Shown here: positions 57,525 to 64,000 of the stretch, piece by piece
Position numbering within the stretch: the first letter of the stretch is position 1
Layout: every line of letters begins with the position of its first letter
Source of the DNA: Zygnema cylindricum
Lineage: Eukaryota; Streptophyta; Zygnematophyceae; Zygnematales; Zygnemataceae
NCBI GenBank assembly: GCA_037447655.1
Contig: JBBHKE010001696.1
Coordinates: 29,069 to 93,068, forward strand
Length of the DNA: 64,000 nt
Direction of reading: 5' to 3'
Position numbers and translations under genes: made by a program
The notes under the pieces: generated by a model
What the model was told of the DNA's origin: nothing
Database searches by the model: none
Seen by the model: only the letters and a program-made list of their open reading frames with translations

Positions 57525-59728
57525 TTAAACAAAGGAAAACTGAACAGGTATCATCCTAGCTTCTTCTCCTCCTCCAAAGTTTTTCCCTTTTGCCGTTACT
57601 TCTATTGTGCTTTTCCCAAAAGACATTGTCACTTCAATTTCTCTCCCCGTGCCAAAAGTCGTATCGGGAATACTGAAACTGAAAGAACCCTCTCTTATCG
57701 AACCGCGATCTGTCACAAATGACGGTGATTTGTTTTCAGTACTAAATAAAACAATTTCCGCCTTCGTTTGATCATCTTGAATTGGATGAAACACTTCTTT
57801 CACTTCCTCATCGGTTTTAACACTTTGCCCAACAGTTACGTAAGTATAAAAACTATCAGTACAAAGAATTTCATTTGGTAAGCGGAGCATTTTCTCCGGA
57901 GGGTCTCCAAATTGAAATTGCCGAACGGTACGGATTCCATATGTTTTTTTCAAAATCCGCGAATAGACTCCCAAATTTGGGTTTAAACCGTACATTACGG
58001 ATCCTACACAAACTGCCGATCCGGGTTTCGGTGGAGAAATTATGTTGTGATAAGGAAATGCCGACCGAATTCGGGAAATAAGATAAGGAGAACCCGAAAA
58101 TCCTCCGACCATGAGGATATATCGACATTGAGGCACATTTTCTAATTGTTTTCGAATTAAATCCAGAATCTTTGCAACCACAGGATCGAAAATAGATTTC
58201 ATTTCTTCAGGTGAAATGACGATGTCATCAGTATCGCAAGGAGGAAAACTGTTTTCTTCGATGGAATCTTCCCATTCTACAGCGAGACTTGGTGGGATGT
58301 TGATGTGACATTCGTCACTCGATAGTCCTCTGAGTTAAAAAAAGACAAAAATACGAAGTCTCAATTAGAACGATTTTTTACATTTGGAAAAGAAGAGAAA
58401 GACCTAGAAGAGTTCCTTGTTGAAACCATTTCTTTTGAACCAAGCACTCGAGAAATCGTCAGCACCGGTAACTCATTCTTAAAGGGAATTTACCATAGTT
58501 ATCGCCCATCAACAAAATCTTGGATTGTAAGAAAAATTCAGCAAGGTTTTGGATTGTAAGAAAAATTCAGCAAACCACCTTGACCGACGAAAAATTAACT
58601 CGTGAAATTTAACAGTTTAACATCTTTTCATCCAAGAGGAGCCCATATGAACAATGAAGAAGTACATAAACTTCAATTTTCTTAGAGGATTATTAATTAA
58701 TGAAGATTTCATTTAACTCTTCTACTTACCGAAATCGTTGTTTATTTTCTTGCCATTGTTTCAAAAGCGAGACCACCGTCCACGGATGTCTTTTGCGAAA
58801 ATTTTCGTCGAAACACTCGATCTTTTTTTGAACGTGAGTCAAAAATAGTTCATCCACCATTTTCCCTCCACATATTCCCCCCGTACTTTTACTCGCCTCC
58901 TTCGTCCTCCCTCCCTCCTCCCTTACTTGTACCACGAGATCGACCGTTCCTCCTCCGGCATCGACCACTAAAAATCGAGACCCAATTGAAATATTCTCGA
59001 ATTCCCGCACTTTTTGACAATAAATCGAAGCCGCCTCCGGTTCTAGAACAATGTGAAGAGGATGAGGACTTCCATTTCTCGAGTGACTATTTTGGGGATT
59101 TCGAATTAAACCCGCTTTTTGCGCGATAATTCGCATTCTTTGTTTCGCTCGATCGCTCCAAATGGCCGGAACCGTCAAAGCCCATTGGATATCCTCCATT
59201 TCAATATGTCCTCCGAACTTATTCCGAACCTCTCGCAAGGCGAATTTCCCCAATTTCGCAATATATTCCGTGATGACGTCATCAACCAACAATCCAGGTG
59301 GCAACTTAGGAGCTTGCCACGTGGCACTCCCTCCCCCCTCTCTCTCCCTCCGCCAAGTGGAGCTTGAAAAAAGACAAAAGATGTCCGGAAATTCCGGCAT
59401 TCGCCATTTCTCTTCGAGAGGCGAAAAGGCGGCCACGATTTCCGGCTCCCGGATGGCCGACACGTGGCAATCCCCCATTGGCTGCGGAGAATCCGAGAAA
59501 TGCCGGCCAGCCCCAGTCTCTTGCGCCTCTCTCATTGGTTCCGTACCAGAGATAACTGCCGGTTTTGGAGTAGATTTGGCCGGTCGCTTCGTTTTGTCCC
59601 GGCCAATCCTCGAATTCGTACACACGTGTGGGGTCACTTGGGGAGGCAAAAGCGAATCCTGAAAACGAAGTGCCGAAATCGAGTCCGACGATGACACGTG
59701 GCGAGCCGAGAGAGGGAGAGAAGGCCAT
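57525..59728 (-). CDS. HSPA12-like Hsp70-family ATPase, two exons, one apparent frameshift
   Basis: HSPA12 proteins are divergent Hsp70 relatives with the actin-type ATPase fold but no canonical peptide-binding domain; their plant role is unknown. Exon 1 runs 59728-58730 and exon 2 58329-57525, with a GTAAGT donor and a CTCAG acceptor. Motifs: phosphate 1 VIVGLDFGTSFSGFAF, then YEFEDWPGQ and WGWPA; LTVPAIWSDRAKQRM and LEPEAASIYC; phosphate 2 FLVVDAGGGTVDLVV; adenosine motif YILMVGGFSGSPYL; then a C-terminal beta-rich region to GKNFGGGEEARMIPVQFSFV. The DFGT part and the LPPGLLVDDVI part are in different frames. The switch must fall after SFFKLHL, within purine-rich DNA at about 59310-59360 that contains a six-base C run (59333-59338). 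Apart from this the gene reads cleanly, at about 600 residues. It may be an assembly slip or a young pseudogene. Confidence 0.85.
58536..58573. repeat. Short tandem duplication in the HSPA12-like gene intron
   Basis: TTGGATTGTAAGAAAAATTC and AGCAA repeat twice in succession, 33 bases apart. Confidence 0.8.
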
Positions 59729-60427
59729 AGTTTTGTTTGTTTTTTTTTTTTTTTAAAGGAATGTGGATGGTTGAGAGAGCTTGTGAATTTTTTTGGAGTT
59801 GAAAATTGAGTTAGTTTTTTGTTTTAGTGAGAAAAGACTAAAGAGAGTATTAACAGTAGGATAGAAAGTGGAAATTTACAATAAGAAGATTGGATTATCT
59901 TGGGATTTTACAAAAAAAAAAAACATTTTTTAAGTCAATTGATGTTAAAGCTAACGTCATTTTTTTAATTCTAGAAGCAAAGCCAAAATGTCACGAATAC
60001 ATGCAACTTTCTAGAAAACTGACGAGTGTTTTCCGGCCGTCCATTATTCATTTAATGCAATCGTGCGTCATCTATTATCCTTTTTTTATAATTTTTCCAT
60101 TATTTATATTTATCCATTAATGGGATTTTTGACGCTCCTCTTAAGGTATTATAGCTTTCGAATCGTGCATGCGTGCGATAATTCGTCGTTGAGTCGCTCG
60201 TGCGACGAAGTGAATCATCGGCGGAAGGAGAATAATCACTTTAAAAAATGATAACCAATCAAATGATGCCACGTAAGATCCTTTTCGCCACAAAAGTTCC
60301 AAATCCTTCACAAATTGGTCGCTGGGAGAAGTCGTCGAAACTGGAATGTTTTAGCGAAAAATAAATCGCGCGCCAAAAGATATAAACATTTGACCGATTC
60401 TTCACATTTTTACAATTTGGTAAAACG
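59729..60427. other. Upstream region of the HSPA12-like gene and intergenic DNA
   Basis: A T17-type homopolymer (minus-strand A tract) lies immediately upstream of the start codon at 59737-59754. No TATA box or heat-shock element (nGAAn arrays) is evident in the first 300 bases. No other gene is seen. Confidence 0.35.
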
Positions 60428-60485
60428 TAGTGTTGTGTATCGGGAAAAAATTTATCGCGATAATCCTTACCGATACACAACACTA
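60428..60485. mobile_element. 58-bp hAT-like mini-element, terminal repeats only
   Basis: It starts TAGTGTTGTGTATCGGGAAA and ends CTTACCGATACACAACACTA, the same ends as the elements at 14827 and 4813, with about 20 bases between them. It is flanked by perfect 8-bp copies of GTAAAACG (60420-60427 and 60486-60493). Confidence 0.85.
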
Positions 60486-60844
60486 GTAAAACGATTAGTC
60501 GAGCGACACAGCTAAATTCCACGTGTACGGTACAAAATCTACCTCTAGCGCCAAAGATTTCCCTAAGACAAATCTGTCGTCCAGATCCAAATACCTCAAA
60601 ACAAATCGGCTTCAGCCGAATCCGACGGTCGAGTGGAATCCAAGATGCATGCAAGTCCGCACGTGAGAGGCTCGTGACGATTCGTGGGTACCGAGCCTCG
60701 GCTCTCCTGCCTCGGAAACGTGACGTCCAAGCATACCGTACGTTTTTTTTCTCCTATTCTAACGAGATGGATTTTCCATCACAAGTTTTGCAATAAGTTT
60801 CTTCGCTTTACTTTAAATGTGCGTATCGTTAAAATACTAAATAA

Positions 60845-61623
60845 GGGTGCGTCCCCATGTGCATAAGTAAGGGTTTTTTTCTGTCGTTTTGCCGTAAAAC
60901 TTAGCGCCGTACTGCCTAAGCTGCAACCGTACGAAGGAATCGCAAATTTGTAGAGTACAATTTGCGTCATCCCTGAACTTAGGATGTACGAAAAGTTGTC
61001 GTCTTGTGCTTTTCTACCCACTTCGACGACAAAAAATGTCATCTTCAACCTTATCTCTAAAACACATGCGCGATGTGATTTAAAATTAGGTTTTTTCGAT
61101 TGACAAATAGGAACATATTTTCGCACGTGCCTTAAATTTCGACAAAAATCCTTCGATTTCTAAGGACAAAGAAAAGTACATAGTTCGCTATGTTTTGTAC
61201 GTTTGCGTTCTAATACGACAAAGACAAGTACACAATTTGTTTGGATTTGTCCGTTTTCGTCTAGTACGGATTTCTTTTTTTGCAGGGGTCTTCAAATTCC
61301 GATGCCATTTCACGTCCAGCGGACAGGTGACGCGAAGACAAAGCGCATCTTCTTCGACCGTGAAATTGCACAGGTTGGAATGCGCTACGCTACAATGTCA
61401 CGGTAAGACATGCAACGTCACACGCAGGTACAAAAAACAACGTGCGACCACAGATTGTAGACGTTGACAACCGTCACAGGTACTGTCGACGTATACAATC
61501 GTCACAAGCGTAAGTTACGATTTCGTCCTTACAGACATAGGGATACTTGAACACCGGGTCCGACGGATCCGCGCTAAAATACAAAGTAATTTTGCTAAGT
61601 TACAAGTACATGGGGACACACCC
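60845..61623. mobile_element. PIF/Harbinger-like MITE, GGGTGCGTCC family, complete
   Basis: Ends GGGTGCGTCCCCATGTGC and inverted AAGTACATGGGGACACACCC are flanked by TAA on both sides (60842-60844, 61624-61626). The body is the reverse of 7578-8343. ORFs at 60779-61126 and 61203-61467 are shadows, also present in decayed form in the sibling. Confidence 0.8.
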
Positions 61624-61733
61624 TAAGGTTAGTTGTTTACGCTAATAATAGGTCGTATCTAACGGCTGGATACGCATATGGTACGGAAAAACCATGCATA
61701 ACGCTTCAAGACCAGTGTTGGGTTTAAAAGGTA

Positions 61734-61932
61734 CACCGCGAATCGTTATTTGCGTTATGAACTCTATATCGGCGCCCCAAAATTTTGACATTAATACTCT
61801 AAATAGAATAAACTACACTATTTAAGGACGTGGACCATTATTTGCCACGTCTCCCGGTACTAAATTAGAATAAATGATGCTAATTTTTTCTTCACACTAA
61901 TAATTTCTCAACGCTAATAACGATTCGCGGTG
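61734..61932. mobile_element. Tc1/mariner-like MITE, 199 bp
   Basis: Ends CACCGCGAATCGTTATTTGC and inverted GCTAATAACGATTCGCGGTG are flanked by TA (61732-61733, 61933-61934). It is the shortest complete copy in the window and keeps the block TCGGCGCCCCAAAATTTTGAC shortened near the left end. Confidence 0.8.
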
Positions 61933-62802
61933 TACTCCATAAACCTGCATTCGTTTAAACAATCGTTTATACAATCGCTTATACAAAAAGTTTAAGCAAT
62001 CGTTTAAACTCTTATAAACTGCATTACCGTTTTAAATATTTACATTATTTTTAACCTTGAAATGCGTGTGCAAAATCGGAAATATCAGGTTCTGGATTTC
62101 ACAAAACCTGGATAGCTCATAAAGTACATATTTGAGATAATATCGGACCGCTGAGATAAGCCGACAGTAAACAAACTGCCACTCAGCTACAGTACAGTGC
62201 GACACTCCAGGAACGAAGATTCCAAAAGCCGCGAACAATCGAGAAAGTGTAGCGCAGTTTCCAAGAAAATGCAAAGGAGGCTCGCCCTATCGTGTGGAAA
62301 TATCGCCATGAAACAATCATTATGCGACAAATCTGTCGCGGCTGACACGTTTCAGAAAGCTTGCACGTGCACGAAGTGTGTCGGATAAGAGGTCATGCAG
62401 CCATTAATATCGGAATTAGTACATCGACATTTTAACATGATAAGGAAACAAGAGCAAAGACGCTATTCAACATGCACCGAGTTCAAATTCGTACTTATCT
62501 CCGTACATTCCGGTCGAGCATCATTTCCGCACGAGGGTACCTAGTGCAAACCATCCGATCATAAATAGTACATTTTTGTCATCGTTTGCATTGCATCTTC
62601 ACCGTCGATTCACCACCATCGGCGTCTCCCACAATCTAGTCTCATTGTCGATGAGTGACAAAAACGTTTCACATGGAACTCCCCGTTCAACGCTCACCTC
62701 TCCAAAAGGAGTTCTACAAATTACCAAACTGAAAACTAAAAACGCTCCTAGTACTTTCCAGAAAAGTACAGTATATCTCAGGTGAGAAATCTCTATCTTT
62801 CG

Positions 62803-62808
62803 TATAAA
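62803..62808 (+). promoter_or_regulatory. TATA box of the metallothionein gene
   Basis: TATAAA lies 118 bases upstream of the metallothionein ATG, leaving a leader of about 90 bases that is rich in TCTTTT tracts, typical for a strongly expressed plant gene. Confidence 0.65.
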
Positions 62809-62925
62809 TTTCAGACAGTCAACGGGGTAACAGTCAAACGTTGGTGCTTCAGCTGCAAGCTTTGCAAGTTTTTAATATAATCTCTTTTCTCTTTTCTGCT
62901 TCTTTTCTGATTCTTCTCTGCCGCC

Positions 62926-63455
62926 ATGGGCTGCTGCGATAATGAGTGCGTTTGTACGGCCGGAGGCTGCGCGAAGGATTGCGCATGCGTGTCGTGCAGT
63001 TGCGCTGCCACGTCAGCAGGAGCGGTAAACATTCAAAAAGGCCTTTCTAATAGCGGATGCTTTTACTAATACTGACGTCATCTGTCCATGTCCTGCTATG
63101 TTAATTACTGAAGCAGTTTCACGAACATGCTGACGTGGCAAAATGATATGGCATGATGATGTGGCATCATTACAGCAGCATGCTCTGCGCCTCTTTTTTT
63201 GTCTTTTTCTGCTGACGCATTTCTTGCTACTGTTGCTACTGCTGATTATTGCTTTTGTCGTCGGTACGGCTGACGAGACGGAATCACACGTGTGAGGTGC
63301 AGGGCGACTGCAGTTGCGGAGACGGCTGCGACTGTTCTTCTGCCACGTGTGGAGAGAGCTGCTGCTGCAGCAAGCAGGAGTGCTCCGGAGGGAGCACCTG
63401 CACGTGCGGGGAGTCTTGCAAGTGCTCGGAAGGCTGCAGCTGCAAGAAAGCGTAG
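62926..63455 (+). CDS. Metallothionein, two exons
   Basis: Metallothioneins are small cytosolic proteins that bind Zn, Cu and Cd through cysteine thiolates. Exon 1 is 62926-63024, starting in GCCGCCATGGG context, with CC, C-x-C and C-x3-C clusters (MGCCDNECVCTAGGC). A GTAAAC donor is followed by a 272-278-base intron. Exon 2 starts at 63297 or 63303: GAG|GTGCAG|GGC offers two AG acceptors six bases apart, both in frame, so the product gains or lacks Val-Gln. Exon 2 adds DCSCGDGCDC, TCGESCCCSKQEC, TCTCGESCKCSEGCSC and ends KKA at 63455. Length is 83-85 residues. Many C-x-C pairs in both halves and a short Ser/Gly linker differ from angiosperm types 1-3, which have a long cysteine-free spacer. 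No aromatic residue or histidine is present. Confidence 0.92.
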
Positions 63456-63534
63456 AATCTCCGCTTGTCATTTAGGAATATGACAGAAAAGTCTTCAGTG
63501 CTTTTTGAACTTTTTGCGCTCCCTCTCCCTCTCC

Positions 63535-63875
63535 CTGTAGCCTACAAACAGGGATTTTGTAATCCGTTTTCATAGGCAAGAGGCGTAGGAAAAATCTGAT
63601 AGAAGCTTTAGTGATTTTCTTGCCTGAAAGTTTTTGGAGACGGAATTTTGTAATCCTTTCTTGCAGGGAAACAAAAGAGTGCATAAAATGTTTAAAAAGT
63701 TTGTGCTTTTGGTGGCCTGTAGGCTCTACAGACAGACAGGAGTTTTTGTAATCCTTGATTGGAGGAAAGAGGACAGGATGATGACAGAAGTTTAGTTGTT
63801 TTGGATCCTTGTAGCCTGTAGGCAGGGATTTTGTAAAACTTGTTTTGGATTTTGTAAATCTTTTTATCTGAGCGG
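63535..63875. repeat. Degenerate repeats downstream of the metallothionein
   Basis: The phrase (GTAGCCTG)TAGGCAGGGATTTTGTAATCC recurs near 63537, 63640, 63718 and 63812, about 75-105 bases apart. Each is followed by GA- or T-rich spacer with ACAGAAG and TTTTGG. The array lies in the 3' untranslated region or just beyond it. No coding sense is apparent. Confidence 0.6.
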
Positions 63876-64000
63876 GTTTGAAAAGAATATGACACTTATT
63901 CTGTTTCATGGTTTTCGGAAATATTTAGTGTTGAATGATGGTTACAGAGTTTTGAGTGGACAAAGAGCAAAACTCTGTTCGAGTAATGGAGAGAGAGAGC

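Noticed and set aside
58726-59697. Reading the HSPA12-like first exon in a single alternative frame from 59697
   Set aside because: That frame lacks the DFGT phosphate motif, which sits in the other frame. A frameshift near 59330 explains both halves better.

Overview
This window looks like nuclear DNA of a land plant with a repeat-rich genome. The evidence is a five-exon plant-type Pur-alpha gene, a two-exon plant-style metallothionein gene, AAACCCTA telobox motifs, Copia and LINE relics, and abundant MITEs. An HSPA12-type Hsp70 gene and this metallothionein architecture would suit a non-flowering lineage (moss, lycophyte or fern), but the sequence alone does not settle that. Two 10-N runs mark assembly gaps.

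Only three loci look like near-complete host genes. They are Pur-alpha (17268-19941, +), the HSPA12-like gene (57525-59728, -, with one apparent frameshift) and the metallothionein (62926-63455, +). Several fragments look like decayed or orphaned genes. These are a histone H3 pseudogene (29856-30136), a first exon with an E2F site and teloboxes (25613-25767, -), two short exon-like pieces (38393-38461, + and 42185-42292, -), a cysteine-rich secreted-protein relic (46188-46532, -), a proline-rich ORF (45421-45765, -) and a single zinc-finger ORF (36773-36958, -).

Most of 2.7-16.4, 26.4-28.5, 34-36.8, 42.9-43.3 and 60.4-62 kb is made of short transposons without coding capacity. Three structural classes can be told apart from ends and target duplications. 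One has CACCG...CGGTG ends flanked by TA (Tc1/mariner-like). One has GGGT...ACCC ends with 3-bp TTA, TAA, TGA or TTG duplications (PIF/Harbinger-like). One has 8-bp duplications (hAT-like). They are nested in each other, and other copies in the same window supply the empty sites, so insertions can be proven without an outside reference.

Larger retroelements are a defective Copia element with both LTRs (51379-55402, -) and two partial LINE relics (1401-2649 and 21493-22216, +). The 44.9-50.4 kb stretch holds tandem repeats: a 47-bp minisatellite, several 57- to 240-bp tandem duplications and a long repeat of about 0.7-1.3 kb. The remaining intergenic DNA (about 11.7-14.8, 24.2-25.5, 30.2-31.5, 38.5-42.1 and 55.4-57.5 kb) is AT-rich with no gene that I can support.
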